Part shown: positions 8,593-17,323 of the stretch, piece after piece
Layout of the letters: each line of letters starts with the position of its first letter
Numbering within the stretch: position 1 is the stretch's first letter
Assembly: GCF_007164725.1 (NCBI RefSeq)
Contig: NZ_AP019697.1
Coordinates: 1,461,501-1,525,500 of the forward strand
Direction of reading: 5' to 3'
Length of the DNA: 64,000 bases
Source: Dialister hominis
Lineage (GTDB): Bacteria > Bacillota > Negativicutes > Veillonellales > Dialisteraceae
The notes under the pieces: model-generated
Seen by the model: only the letters and a program-made list of their open reading frames with translations
Told to the model about the DNA's origin: nothing
The model's database searches: none
Program-made: the position numbers and the translations under genes

Positions 8593-9720
8593 TTACGATT
8601 CTTTAACAGTATCTGCGGAAAGCGCAGGTTCAGGGACCATCAGGAAGCGGATGGGGAGAAAAGCAGCTCCTGCCGGGATGAAGCGGATAAAAAGATCGCG
8701 TCCCATATCCCAGGTGCCTGCTTCAATGTAATCTCTTTCTGTCCCGTTTCCGAACATGCGGAAGGATCTCTGCCCGTCTGTCCTGTATACGCGGGGAAGG
8801 TTCGGATAATAGCTGATCTGGAAGGTGCCAAGGTAGACACCGCCCTGTGCATTGATGTAGAGCTTGTAGCGCCCGGCTCCCCTGGAATGGAATACCATAT
8901 GGTACGTAATGCCGTAGTCGCCCGTATTTTCGCGGTCGACTTTGCTGAGCTCATCGCGTCCCATCTGGAATGGCAGCGAATTTCCTATGGAAATGGCCGC
9001 ATTTCCTTTTGAGAAATCCCATGGCTTATTTTCCATGTATACATCCATCGGGAATGTGCCGCGCATTTCATGAGAGTCAGGCAGAAGCGGAACTGAAAGA
9101 TCAAGCGCCTTCTTCACATCTTCTTTTGTACCGTCAGGAACGATGGCAACGCCAAGGGAAACCGGTTTCTTCGTCTCGATTTCAACAATGCCGCTCACAA
9201 GGTCTCCACTCCTGATGCCCTTCTTGTCATCTTCAAAAAGGACGGTCCTTTCCTTAGGCAGGAGCTTTACAAGGACAGGATCGCCTGCCTCATTCACAGC
9301 CTCCCTGAAAGAAAGCGTGGCGCCCGTCGGCATGTAATCTGCGCTTGGATCGCCCTTGACCGTTCTGGTCACTGTGATATCCTGCTTTTTATCACTCTTG
9401 GCATACACAAGGACGCGGGCAGGCTTCCCCGTTTCATTGACGTGGTAATAATAGACGCGGCCCTTCCCCTTTTCTACCGTTCCTTCATAAAGGATGCCGT
9501 AGTTATCCGCATATTCAGGACAGTCGGAAAAGATAAGCTTCCCATCTTCTTTCTTGACCAGCATCGGGATCAGATTGTAATCAAGATCCACAGGGGAAAT
9601 GCCCGGCGATACGCTGCCATCCGTTTTGGGAAGGGATGCCGAAGCACCTCCCACAGCACCTGCTGCAAAAAGTGTCGTCAGGATTCCCATCAGCCAACGT
9701 TTCAGTTTCAAATCACGCAC
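8593..9720 (-). CDS. Exported protein of unknown function
   Basis: A 375-aa protein with a signal peptide (basic KLKR, then a hydrophobic stretch to ALA-like GGASASL near residue 29). The mature part is soluble-looking and beta-rich, with many short strands and repeated G-Y-Y/V-Y motifs (RVYYYHVNET, GRYKLYIN). No catalytic motif or named domain is recognised. It lies downstream of whiA with a gap of 120 bases, so it may be a separate transcript. It is probably extracytoplasmic or envelope-associated. Confidence 0.75.
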   Translation of the reverse strand: MRDLKLKRWLMGILTTLFAAGAVGGASASLPKTDGSVSPGISPVDLDYNLIPMLVKKEDGKLIFSDCPEYADNYGILYEGTVEKGKGRVYYYHVNETGKPARVLVYAKSDKKQDITVTRTVKGDPSADYMPTGATLSFREAVNEAGDPVLVKLLPKERTVLFEDDKKGIRSGDLVSGIVEIETKKPVSLGVAIVPDGTKEDVKKALDLSVPLLPDSHEMRGTFPMDVYMENKPWDFSKGNAAISIGNSLPFQMGRDELSKVDRENTGDYGITYHMVFHSRGAGRYKLYINAQGGVYLGTFQISYYPNLPRVYRTDGQRSFRMFGNGTERDYIEAGTWDMGRDLFIRFIPAGAAFLPIRFLMVPEPALSADTVKES

Positions 9721-9842
9721 TGCTTTCTGCGCCCGGAGGCGCTTCTATATTAAATCCTAATATGTATCAAAAATGCCGCGCGCTCCTCCATCAGAGGGAC
9801 GCACGACAATTATAGAATAAAAATCAGGAAGCGGCAAATGGA

Positions 9843-10766
9843 TTATTCTACTCCGCCAAGCTCCGCAACCATCGCTTCCATCTTCTTGAAACGATGTGCC
9901 AGGCCTGACTTCGTGATGCCGCAGATGACAGCCAGCTCGGAAAGGCTGGCATTCGGATGAGCGAGCCGCAGTTCGCAGGCTTCGCGGAGCTTCGGCGGAA
10001 GAGAAGACTCCCCGACCTTGTCCATCAGAGTCTGCGCCAGATGTGACTGCCTGACAGCCGCGTCGACTGTTTTCTGCAGATTTGCCGTCTCGCAATTGAC
10101 CTGACGGTTCACGCGGTTTCTCATGTCCTTCACGACCCTGACGCCTTCAAAGTCCATGTAGCTCTGGGCGGCGCCGACGATCTGAAGAAATCCGGACACT
10201 TCATCGCCATCTTTTATATATACTATATAATCATTTTTCCTGTCCGTCAGTTTGGCATTCATGCGGAAAGCTTTCATCGCCTTCACGATTTCCCCGGCGA
10301 ACTTCTGGGACTGCGTCACCATCTCGAGATGATAATCGCTCTGCGGACGGCTGACAGAGCCGCCGCCAAGGAATGCCCCTGCCAGGTATGCTCTCTTTTC
10401 TTCATCCGTCTTCAGGTTTTCCATATCCTCGACGCCCGCCAGAGGCGAAAGCCCCATCGTATTCAGGAAGGCAAGCCCTTCAGCGGAAGGCTGCACGACA
10501 AGCGTGTAGACATTCTTCTTGCGGAGTCTTCTCCCCTGCCGCACCATCGTGGAAGGCATGAGGCCGAAATCCTTCTTCAGATAAACGAGGACGCGGCGCG
10601 CAACAGCGCTGTTTCCCGTAGAGAATTCCAGTCCCCAGCGGCCATGGCCGCCTGTAATGAACGAGCCGCTCATGCGCAGGAGAGCCAGAAGCTCAGCCAC
10701 GCGGCAGTCCCGGTCATCCCTCTGGATACGGGCAAGCTCATTTTTCACTTGTTCGGTAAATGACAT
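9843..10766 (-). CDS. whiA: DNA-binding protein WhiA
   Basis: A homing-endonuclease-like (LAGLIDADG-derived) protein with a C-terminal helix-turn-helix. In Bacillus it links division and chromosome segregation; in actinomycetes it is a sporulation regulator. The 307-aa length is usual. It begins SFTEQVKNELARI. AYLAGAFLGGGSVSRP (about residues 128-143) is the nuclease-fold core, and the tail NASLSELAVICGITKSGLAHR is the HTH. The start codon overlaps the yvcK stop (TAATG), which suggests coupling. Confidence 0.96.
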   Translation of the reverse strand: MSFTEQVKNELARIQRDDRDCRVAELLALLRMSGSFITGGHGRWGLEFSTGNSAVARRVLVYLKKDFGLMPSTMVRQGRRLRKKNVYTLVVQPSAEGLAFLNTMGLSPLAGVEDMENLKTDEEKRAYLAGAFLGGGSVSRPQSDYHLEMVTQSQKFAGEIVKAMKAFRMNAKLTDRKNDYIVYIKDGDEVSGFLQIVGAAQSYMDFEGVRVVKDMRNRVNRQVNCETANLQKTVDAAVRQSHLAQTLMDKVGESSLPPKLREACELRLAHPNASLSELAVICGITKSGLAHRFKKMEAMVAELGGVE

Positions 10767-12118
10767 TAATGACTCCTTCTCAGGTAAGATTCCAGCGCAT
10801 CAGGCGGAATATTCGCCTTCAGCAGATTATGAATCTGCACAATTTTATTGGCGAGCACATCATTATCCTGTGCTGCGCCTTTTTCAATACCCAGGAGATC
10901 CGCCTCGATGAGGACAGCGCCCAGATCATTGACTTTCGCGCGGTCGATCCTGACGGGGTACGCATGGACCTTGGCATACTGCGCAAGGACTTCCGGTCTT
11001 GGCGTCCCGTTATTGGCAAGGACGAAGTTCACGAAACCGGGCCCCACATGGTCGATGATCGCCTGCAGATGATCGCTGACTGTAAATCCGGTCGTTTCAC
11101 CAGGCTGTGTCATGACATTGCAGATATAAAGCACAGGCGCGCTGCTTTCGCGGATCGCCTGCAAAATTTCAGGAACGAGGAGATTCGGGAGGACCGATGT
11201 ATAAAGGCTTCCCGGCCCCAGTGTAATAAGGTCTGCCTGCTTGATTGCCTGCAGCGCATCCCCGACGGCAATCGGATCATCCGGAATCGTCGAAAGCTTT
11301 TCAATCCGGACCTTCTTTCCTGCCTTCTGCGGATATTCGGAAATTTCCGACTCCCCTTCGACAGAGACCCCGTCCGACATCTTGGCGACGAGGCGCACCC
11401 TTTCAGGCGTTGCCGGGATGACCTGGCCGCGAATGTTCAGGACTTTACTCGCTGCCTCAAGTGCATTCTGAGGATTGCCGAATTCCTTGATCAGGGCAGC
11501 CAGGAAGAGATTGCCAAGGCTGTGTCCTGCCAGCTCCCCTTCCCCGCCGAAGCGGTACTGGAAGAGCTGTTCCAGCACGGATTCCTTGTCAGCCAGAGCG
11601 ACAAGGCAGTTCCTGAGATCGCCCGGGGCAATGATGCCCATTTCCTCACGGAGACGTCCCGAGGAGCCGCCGTCGTCAGCCACCGTTACGATGGCTGAAA
11701 TATTGGATGTCTTGCTCTTAAGACCTCTGAGCAGCATGGAAAGACCATGTCCGCCTCCGATGCACACGATGCGCATCCCTCTGGAAAGCTCGATCTTGGA
11801 AAGAAGCTTCTTGGAGACTTCCTTCTGATCAGGAGCAATCAGCTCGAGGAAACGCTTCACCAGCTTCCTCACAGCCAGAAGCATGATCCAGATGCCTGCA
11901 AGAATCATGATCGTGCCGCAGATGGCAAGGAATGTATAGCTGTAACTCCCCGTGATCTGGTAAGCCAGACGGAGCATATGCTCTTCCATGACGCCGAAAA
12001 TCTGATAGTTCATGATCAAGGTCGCGCCAAAGACGAGGATGATGATGCCCACAGAGAAGAGAAGCATCCACCTCTTGATCGACAGGCCGGGGTACAGCCA
12101 CTGAACGAAATGTTTCAT
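10766..12118 (-). CDS. yvcK: YvcK/CofD-like gluconeogenesis factor
   Basis: A UDP-sugar-binding protein needed for cell-wall homeostasis and gluconeogenic growth in Bacillus. The 450-aa protein has two N-terminal membrane helices (about 18-40 and 62-85) that the shorter Bacillus form lacks. The CofD-like Rossmann domain follows, starting VCIGGGHGLSMLLRGLK near residue 137, then VTVADDGGSSGRLR and PGDLRNCLVALA. It lies between rapZ and whiA, the conserved order in Firmicutes. Confidence 0.93.
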   Translation of the reverse strand: MKHFVQWLYPGLSIKRWMLLFSVGIIILVFGATLIMNYQIFGVMEEHMLRLAYQITGSYSYTFLAICGTIMILAGIWIMLLAVRKLVKRFLELIAPDQKEVSKKLLSKIELSRGMRIVCIGGGHGLSMLLRGLKSKTSNISAIVTVADDGGSSGRLREEMGIIAPGDLRNCLVALADKESVLEQLFQYRFGGEGELAGHSLGNLFLAALIKEFGNPQNALEAASKVLNIRGQVIPATPERVRLVAKMSDGVSVEGESEISEYPQKAGKKVRIEKLSTIPDDPIAVGDALQAIKQADLITLGPGSLYTSVLPNLLVPEILQAIRESSAPVLYICNVMTQPGETTGFTVSDHLQAIIDHVGPGFVNFVLANNGTPRPEVLAQYAKVHAYPVRIDRAKVNDLGAVLIEADLLGIEKGAAQDNDVLANKIVQIHNLLKANIPPDALESYLRRSH

Positions 12119-12121
12119 AGG

Positions 12122-13024
12122 CTAGCCCTCCTGTTCATCGACGGCATCGTGTTCCACGTGATTCCTGTGGAGGTCACGATGTTCAATATTCACGTGGCCA
12201 TACTTCTCCTTCAAATGATTTCCAAGCTTTTCCGTAACGAATACAGAACGGTGCATGCCGCCCGTACATCCTACGGCGATTGTAAACTGCGTCTTGCCGG
12301 ATTCCTTGAACTGCTCGACCATGAAATCCATGAAATCATAGAGCTTCGTCAGGAATTCTCCCGTGACAGGCGCCGCGCTGATGTAGTCTCCGACTTCCTT
12401 CACGCGTCCTGTCCAGTACTTGTACTTCTCCACATAGAAAGGATTCGGCAGGAAACGGACATCAAGCACCGTGTCCGCATCAATCGGAATCCCGTATTTG
12501 AAACCGAAGGAAAAAACAGTAATCTGCATTTCCTTCTTGTGATTGTCGATGCCGAAGCGGTTGTTCAGATGTTCCTTCAGATCTTCTGTCTTCATCGTCG
12601 TCGTATCGATGATGATATCTGCCTGCGCGCGGACGCCCGCCAGAATTTTCCTTTCCTGCTCGATGCCGTCCTGGATACGCATCGTCTTGGCAAGCGGATG
12701 CTGCCGGCGCGTTTCCATGTAGCGGCGCACAAGCGCTTCATCCGAAGCTTCGAGGAATACCACCTCATGCGGGATGCCGCGTTTTTCCAGTTCCTTGAGA
12801 GCCTGCGGCAGCGCATCGAAGAACGACCCGCCGCGGATGTCCGTCACGACAGCCACATGGCGCGTATTCGACGTGCTCTTCCAGCAGAGATCAGCAAACC
12901 TTGCTATCAGAATCGGAGGGAGATTATCCACGCAGTAATAGCCCATATCTTCCAGCTTCTGCATGAAATTCGTTTTTCCCGCCCCGCTCATTCCTGTAAT
13001 AATGACAAAACGAAAATCATCCAT
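12122..13024 (-). CDS. rapZ: RNase adapter / nucleotide-binding protein RapZ (YvcJ)
   Basis: A P-loop protein that in E. coli feeds the sRNA GlmZ to RNase E; in Firmicutes YvcJ hydrolyses GTP. The 300-aa protein has Walker A GMSGAGKT near residues 10-17, then MGYYCVDNLPP. It keeps the C-terminal GCTGGMHRSVFVTEKL signature. Its ATG overlaps the stop of the upstream HAD gene by one base, and yvcK begins three bases after its stop. Confidence 0.96.
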   Translation of the reverse strand: MDDFRFVIITGMSGAGKTNFMQKLEDMGYYCVDNLPPILIARFADLCWKSTSNTRHVAVVTDIRGGSFFDALPQALKELEKRGIPHEVVFLEASDEALVRRYMETRRQHPLAKTMRIQDGIEQERKILAGVRAQADIIIDTTTMKTEDLKEHLNNRFGIDNHKKEMQITVFSFGFKYGIPIDADTVLDVRFLPNPFYVEKYKYWTGRVKEVGDYISAAPVTGEFLTKLYDFMDFMVEQFKESGKTQFTIAVGCTGGMHRSVFVTEKLGNHLKEKYGHVNIEHRDLHRNHVEHDAVDEQEG

Positions 13025-13836
13025 TATCTCGCCTCCAGTACATACCGGGCAATGGCCTTAGCCACCCCGTCCTCATTATTGGAATCCGTCAGTCCCTTTG
13101 CCGCTTCCTTGGCAGAAGGAGAAGCATTCGCTACCGCAAAAGAAGACCCTGCCATACGGAGCATCGAAGCATCATTATTGCCATTGCCGAAAGCCATGAT
13201 CTCCGATGGCTCGATGCCGTACGTCTCAGCCAGCGCCTTCACTGCATTTCCCTTCGAACATTCCTTATTATTCATTTCGAAGAAGAAAGGCTTCGACTTC
13301 ACCTGCCCCACCTTGTCCGCATAACCGGTGCGGAGCACGGATTCGATTTCCTTCATCACTTCCATATCATAATCGCAGACGAGAATCTTCGTCGGTGCCT
13401 TCTTGGGCGTATAGAAATCATCGCCTGCCACATGCGCCTTCACGCCGCACTGCTTTTCATACGCATCCGTTCTTTCATCACGGAACGGCACATACAATTC
13501 ATCGTCAATATATGTATGCGCGTACCATCCATGCTCGCGGATCACAGAAAGGATTTCCAGTGCCAGATCGTAATCGATCCGCACATCACGGAGCACCTTC
13601 CCTCTTTCGCAAAGCCCCGTCATGGAGCCCGTATAACAGATCATCGGCACATCGCCAAGACCGATCGCCTGTCCCCACGGACGCGCAGCCTGGAACATGC
13701 GGCCTGTCGCAATGACGATCTTCACGCCCTTATCCATCGCGCTTTTCAGGACCTTCTTTGTGTAGTCCGAAACAGAAATATCATCATGAAGCAGTGTATC
13801 ATCCAAATCAATCGCTATTAATTTGATCGCAGACAT
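13024..13836 (-). CDS. Cof-type HAD-superfamily phosphatase
   Basis: A sugar-phosphate or flavin-phosphate phosphatase of the HAD IIB group. The 270-aa protein has motif I AIDLDDTLLHDD, motif II VIATGRM, a C2 cap domain, a conserved Lys region (KGNAVKAL) and motif IV MAFGNGNNDASML. The start at 13836 follows GAGGTACTT; the open frame upstream lacks a site. It is the first gene of the rapZ-yvcK-whiA unit, an association whose meaning is unclear. Confidence 0.92.
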   Translation of the reverse strand: MSAIKLIAIDLDDTLLHDDISVSDYTKKVLKSAMDKGVKIVIATGRMFQAARPWGQAIGLGDVPMICYTGSMTGLCERGKVLRDVRIDYDLALEILSVIREHGWYAHTYIDDELYVPFRDERTDAYEKQCGVKAHVAGDDFYTPKKAPTKILVCDYDMEVMKEIESVLRTGYADKVGQVKSKPFFFEMNNKECSKGNAVKALAETYGIEPSEIMAFGNGNNDASMLRMAGSSFAVANASPSAKEAAKGLTDSNNEDGVAKAIARYVLEAR

Positions 13837-13987
13837 AAGTACCTCTTGTGTAAAATACAAAATCATAATTTCATGGAAATCTTTGATTCACCCTCCGTGA
13901 ATCTTTTCATGTTTCCTATTATATCACAAAAGGAAACGCCCGAAGACGTGTAAATGAAATTTCAAAATTTTGTTTCTATTTTGAAAA

Positions 13988-14020
13988 AAGAAAGAGCCAC
14001 CCGCGTACGGATGACTTTTC
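13988..14020 (-). terminator. Terminator of the flavodoxin gene
   Basis: On the minus strand AGTCATCC pairs with GGGTGGCT (with wobble pairs) and is followed by CTTTCTTTTTTC, 10 bases past the flavodoxin stop. Confidence 0.6.
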
Positions 14021-14029
14021 ACCTATTTC

Positions 14030-14626
14030 TTACTTCTTCAAAAGGCCGAGACTGTTCAGCCACTGGTTCATTTCCTTGTCATTGCCATCATAACGGAAGC
14101 CCTGTGCAAAGGAGGCGCCCTTTACGACCGTCTTCATATGCTCAATGCTCTTGTCAATGGAAGATCCGCCGCTGGTGCAGAAAGGAACGATCGTCTTTCC
14201 GGAGAAATCTCCGCTTTCAAGGAATGTGTCGATGATCATCGGTTCCTGGTACCACCAGATCGGATAACCGACCATGATGACATCATACTTGGAAAGGTCT
14301 GCCTTGCCTGCGATAGCCGGACGTGCATTGTCCTTCTGTTCCTGCTTAGCGCGGTCCGTCGTGGCATCGTACTCACCCGGATACGGATCAGCCGCTTCGA
14401 TACGGTAAATATCTCCGCCCGTCAGTCCCTGAATCTTTTCAGCAGCTGCCTTCGTATTTCCCGACCAGGAGAAATAAGCAATCAGTACCTTCTTGCCGGA
14501 AAGACTAGCCTGCTGCTGCGCCGTCGATTTTGCAGGCGTCGGAGATGCAGCGCTTCCGCCGCAGCCTGCCGCCAGACCGAGGCCTAAAATCATGAAAATG
14601 ACCATTAAAATCTTTTTGAAATTCAT
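14030..14626 (-). CDS. Flavodoxin-like lipoprotein
   Basis: A 198-aa lipid-anchored flavodoxin. The signal peptide ends in the lipobox LAAGC (Cys near 23), followed by a Ser/Ala/Pro/Gln linker. The flavodoxin fold starts KKVLIAYFSWSGNTK, the phosphate-binding loop for FMN, and includes VGYPIWWYQEP. Related genes in gut Firmicutes are annotated as flavodoxin or NAD(P)H-dependent oxidoreductase; the redox partner is unknown. The ATG at 14626 has GGAGGGTGGAAC upstream. Confidence 0.9.
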   Translation of the reverse strand: MNFKKILMVIFMILGLGLAAGCGGSAASPTPAKSTAQQQASLSGKKVLIAYFSWSGNTKAAAEKIQGLTGGDIYRIEAADPYPGEYDATTDRAKQEQKDNARPAIAGKADLSKYDVIMVGYPIWWYQEPMIIDTFLESGDFSGKTIVPFCTSGGSSIDKSIEHMKTVVKGASFAQGFRYDGNDKEMNQWLNSLGLLKK

Positions 14627-14771
14627 GTTCCACCCTCCCATGCTAAAAATAAAATCTTGTTATCTTCAATGTAATCCTGCATGGAAATGATGTCAAATAC
14701 CCATCATTTATTGCCTGTCATGCCTTAAGTGTATGGATGAAAAATCATCCTCTTTATATATTACCGGATAT

Positions 14772-14808
14772 GAAAAAGCCCCTCAGATCTCTCAAAAGGG
14801 GACTTTTT
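14772..14808. terminator. Bidirectional terminator-like hairpin
   Basis: AAAAAGCCCC and GGGGACTTTTT pair around a 15-base loop, with T/A runs on both strands. It marks the edge between core genes and the accessory island. Confidence 0.6.
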
Positions 14809-14843
14809 ATTAAAATAACCCGAAAAGATTGATAGCAGTTAAA

Positions 14844-14918
14844 TCAACCGCATTTCTTTTGCGTACACAGATTATACAGTTGCAGCGTCTCCTTAAATCC
14901 GTTATTGTCCGAATTCAT
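14844..14918 (-). CDS. Putative 24-aa Cys-containing peptide
   Basis: A short frame (starts MNSDNNGFKETL, ends CTQKKCG) that overlaps the 3' end of the frameshifted small gene upstream. No ribosome-binding site is convincing (GGAGCTTACCT is possible). It may be a remnant. Confidence 0.25.
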   Translation of the reverse strand: MNSDNNGFKETLQLYNLCTQKKCG

Positions 14919-15077
14919 AGGTAAGCTCCATCTCTAATTTTTTATACTCAATCCACAACTCTTTTATCTCTTCCGAGGTCTCTGGTTTAAATGCCCCTCT
15001 CCATCAACTAAGGCGCGCCATGGTTTTATTTTCTCCCACATTTTGTCTAATTTGGATTTTGTTTCTTCATAATTCAT
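14902..15077 (-). pseudogene. Small frameshifted hypothetical gene
   Basis: The start ATG at 15077 has a strong site (AAAGGGGGGTAAAGAAGCC). The frame reads MNYEETKSKLDKMWEKIKPW, then shifts at a short T run near 14990-14995. Adding one T would give a continuous 58-aa charged helical protein ending LEMELTYEFGQ. I do not recognise the family. It sits beside the toxin remnant and a possible immunity gene and may belong to that cassette. Confidence 0.5.
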
Positions 15078-15220
15078 GGCTTCTTTACCCCCCTTTAAGA
15101 TGAACATTTACCATATACTCAGCTTCCCATTCAGAAAATCCATAGAATCATATTTGCCAAAAGTTTATAAAATCAATATCCACTGATTTTATAATCATTT
15201 AGGCCCTTCTTATCGCAAAG

Positions 15221-15460
15221 TTAATACCACGCTAAAATCACAGATTTCTTATAATCTCCCTGCTTCGCATGTTCCATCAAATACGGTATAACATGGCCTA
15301 TGTAAAAGCCAGTTCCACAATCATCTTTTTTCTCAATGGTGATTTCACCTGTTTTTCTGTTAATTGTGACAATTCCATCTCCCCATTCTTGATTGTTCTC
15401 AGGGAAATAAGAGCAACTAGCAATATCATCTGTCAACTTTATCAGGTCTATTCTTACCAT
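15221..15460 (-). CDS. Putative immunity protein of a polymorphic-toxin cassette
   Basis: A 79-aa acidic protein starting MVRIDLIKLTDDIASCSYF and ending YKKSVILAWY. It overlaps the 3' end of the toxin remnant by about 35 bases in another frame, the usual order of toxin then immunity gene. It appears intact and is AT-rich compared with flanking core genes. Function is inferred from position and size only; no family is recognised. Confidence 0.5.
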   Translation of the reverse strand: MVRIDLIKLTDDIASCSYFPENNQEWGDGIVTINRKTGEITIEKKDDCGTGFYIGHVIPYLMEHAKQGDYKKSVILAWY

Positions 15461-15955
15461 TAAGATTCACCGCCTTCGAATAATTATATTTCCGTTCAGT
15501 TATTCTATGAGCCTCATCATAATAGTATTTATATCGATTCATTAATTCATACTCAAGGCGTTCATGCTTTATTAGTATTATATCACATTCATATAACTTT
15601 CCCGCCAAGAAGCCTTTGGAACGATCCTGCCATATCATACATACCATATCATACATAAAATGAGTAAACACTATGATGCCCGTCAGCTAAATCATATTCA
15701 TTAATAAGCACGTGCTCATAAACTTTTTTAGCTGACTTTATATTTATTCTGACAGCCTCACTCAATTTCTTAATAATTATTTCTCGGTTTGAGTTTATTA
15801 TTTCTTCATAATACAGTTTTGCATGTTTACTTCGTTTTATGTAATCTGGATCACTTTCATTATTTAATGCTCCTTTTTGCCTATTTGTGAAATGTTTTTT
15901 ACCTTCTACTTGTCTCTCATTCTACTCATCTAACATCACAGACTTATCCACACAA
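15426..15955 (-). pseudogene. Decayed C-terminal domain of a polymorphic toxin
   Basis: Read across frames, the minus strand encodes KHFTNRQKGALNNESDPDYI, then AKLYYEEIINSNREIIIKKL, then YDMAGSFQRLL, and ends in KHERLEYELMN with YYYDEAHRITERKYNYSKA. This series resembles a toxin C-terminus I associate with LXG/MuF-type proteins (recollection, not a search). At least three lesions break it: an extra base near the GHH motif, a 14-bp tandem duplication at 15630-15657, and a further indel after the QRLL segment. The IS256 element at 15956 removes everything upstream. Confidence 0.6.
15630..15657. repeat. Two tandem copies of a 14-bp unit inside the toxin remnant
   Basis: The unit CCATATCATACATA occurs twice head to tail. 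Fourteen is not a multiple of three, so the duplication shifts the frame. Confidence 0.9.
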
Positions 15956-17323
15956 GGGAGTGTAAAATAGTTTGTGTAAATCGGTATTGCATGAATCTAC
16001 TTTATGCCCCATACTGGGGTAAACAAAGATAAGGACGGTAACAGAATGGCAAACTGTAAAACTCCACCAACTACCCCAGGCGAGCAGATTGCTCAGCAAA
16101 TCCTCAACAACTACGACATCAAGAGCGCGGAAGACGTACAGGACGTCCTGAAGCAGATTTTTGGCCCCATTTTTGAGTCCATGCTCAAAGGTGAGATGGA
16201 AAATCATCTCGGCCATAAGAAGCATGAGCGCTCCGAAGACGGTGACAATGTCCGGAACGGCTATTCATCCAAGACGCTCAAGACCTCTCTGGGCGAGGTT
16301 CCTATCCGCGTCCCTAGGGATCGCCAGAGTACGTTTGAACCGCAGATCATCAAGAAGCACCAGCGCGACGTTTCGTCCATCGAGGGCAAGGTACTGGCGA
16401 TGTATGCCCGTGGCATGAGCCAACGCGACATCGCTGCAACCATCGAAGACATCTACGGCTTCCAGATGTCACATGAACAGATCTCCACCATCACAGGCTG
16501 CGTCATGGAAGAGGTCGAGGCATGGCGGAATCGTCCGCTCCAGTCGTTCTATCCATTTGCTTTCGTCGACTGCATCTACGTATCGCTGCGCACGGAGTAT
16601 GGCGTCCAGCAGGTGGCCGTCTATGTCATGCTTGCCTATGACGTCAACGGCTGCAAGGATGTCCTTGGCCTCTGGATCAACGAGACGGAGAGCAAGCATG
16701 CCTGGATGCAGATCTCCGACGAGCTGCGGGCTCGCGGCGTTAAGGATCTTGGCATCCTGTCCATGGATGGCGTGAGCGGATTGGAGGAAGGCGCCAAGGC
16801 TGTATTCCCGCATGCCACGGTTCAGCGCTGCATCGTACACCTCATCCGCAATTCCATCCGCTACATCCCACGCAAGCAGTGGAGTGCATTCACGAAGCAG
16901 CTGAAGCTCATCTATGGTGCCATCAACGTCAAGCAGGCCCGTCAGGAATTCGAGAAGTTCAAGACCGACTGGCAGGCTTATCCAGGCGCGGTCAGCGTAA
17001 GGGAAAACAATTTCTCACACGTCGAGCAGCTCTATAACTATGGCAGTGCTGTGCGCAAGATCATGTACACGACTAATGCCATCGAGAGCGTCAACTCTAG
17101 CTTCCGCAAGGTGACCAAGAAAGGCGCTTTCCCCAACGAGGATGCAGTCTTCAAGATTTTCTACCTACGCATCCAAGAGCTCTATAAAAAATGGAAGGGT
17201 CGTCACGTCGCAAACTGGGCGATGGTCCGGAACCAGCTGCTCATGGACGACAGGATGTCTCAGCTTATGCAGCAATACGATGTTGCTTATTGAATCGATT
17301 TACACAAAACTCTTGACACACCC
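15956..17323 (+). mobile_element. IS256-family insertion sequence, copy 1
   Basis: A 1,368-bp element bounded by 28-bp imperfect inverted repeats: left GGGAGTGTAAAATAGTTTGT..., right (reverse complement) GGGTGTGTCAAGAGTTTTGT..., both ending GTGTAAATCG. The flanking octamers (CCACACAA and CTTGTTTC) do not match, so the target duplication is missing. It carries one transposase gene. Confidence 0.92.
16046..17293 (+). CDS. IS256-family (mutator-type) transposase, copy 1
   Basis: A DDE transposase of 415 aa. It has the LKGEMENHLGHKKHE opening typical of the group, a FVDCIYVSL segment with the first Asp, ILSMDGVSGLEEGAKAVFP with the second, and the C-terminal YTTNAIESVNSSFRK with the catalytic Glu. 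The ATG at 16046 follows AAGGACGG at 7 bases; an upstream in-frame ATG at 16004 lacks a site. It differs from copy 2 at five residues. Confidence 0.93.
   Translation: MANCKTPPTTPGEQIAQQILNNYDIKSAEDVQDVLKQIFGPIFESMLKGEMENHLGHKKHERSEDGDNVRNGYSSKTLKTSLGEVPIRVPRDRQSTFEPQIIKKHQRDVSSIEGKVLAMYARGMSQRDIAATIEDIYGFQMSHEQISTITGCVMEEVEAWRNRPLQSFYPFAFVDCIYVSLRTEYGVQQVAVYVMLAYDVNGCKDVLGLWINETESKHAWMQISDELRARGVKDLGILSMDGVSGLEEGAKAVFPHATVQRCIVHLIRNSIRYIPRKQWSAFTKQLKLIYGAINVKQARQEFEKFKTDWQAYPGAVSVRENNFSHVEQLYNYGSAVRKIMYTTNAIESVNSSFRKVTKKGAFPNEDAVFKIFYLRIQELYKKWKGRHVANWAMVRNQLLMDDRMSQLMQQYDVAY

Noticed and set aside
11747-13324. A 525-codon plus-strand frame opposite rapZ and yvcK
   Set aside because: It crosses three real minus-strand genes and has no motif or ribosome site.
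15944-16225. A 93-codon minus-strand frame across the IS256 left end (and its twin at 18102)
   Set aside because: It begins inside the transposase gene in antisense and merely repeats because the IS does.
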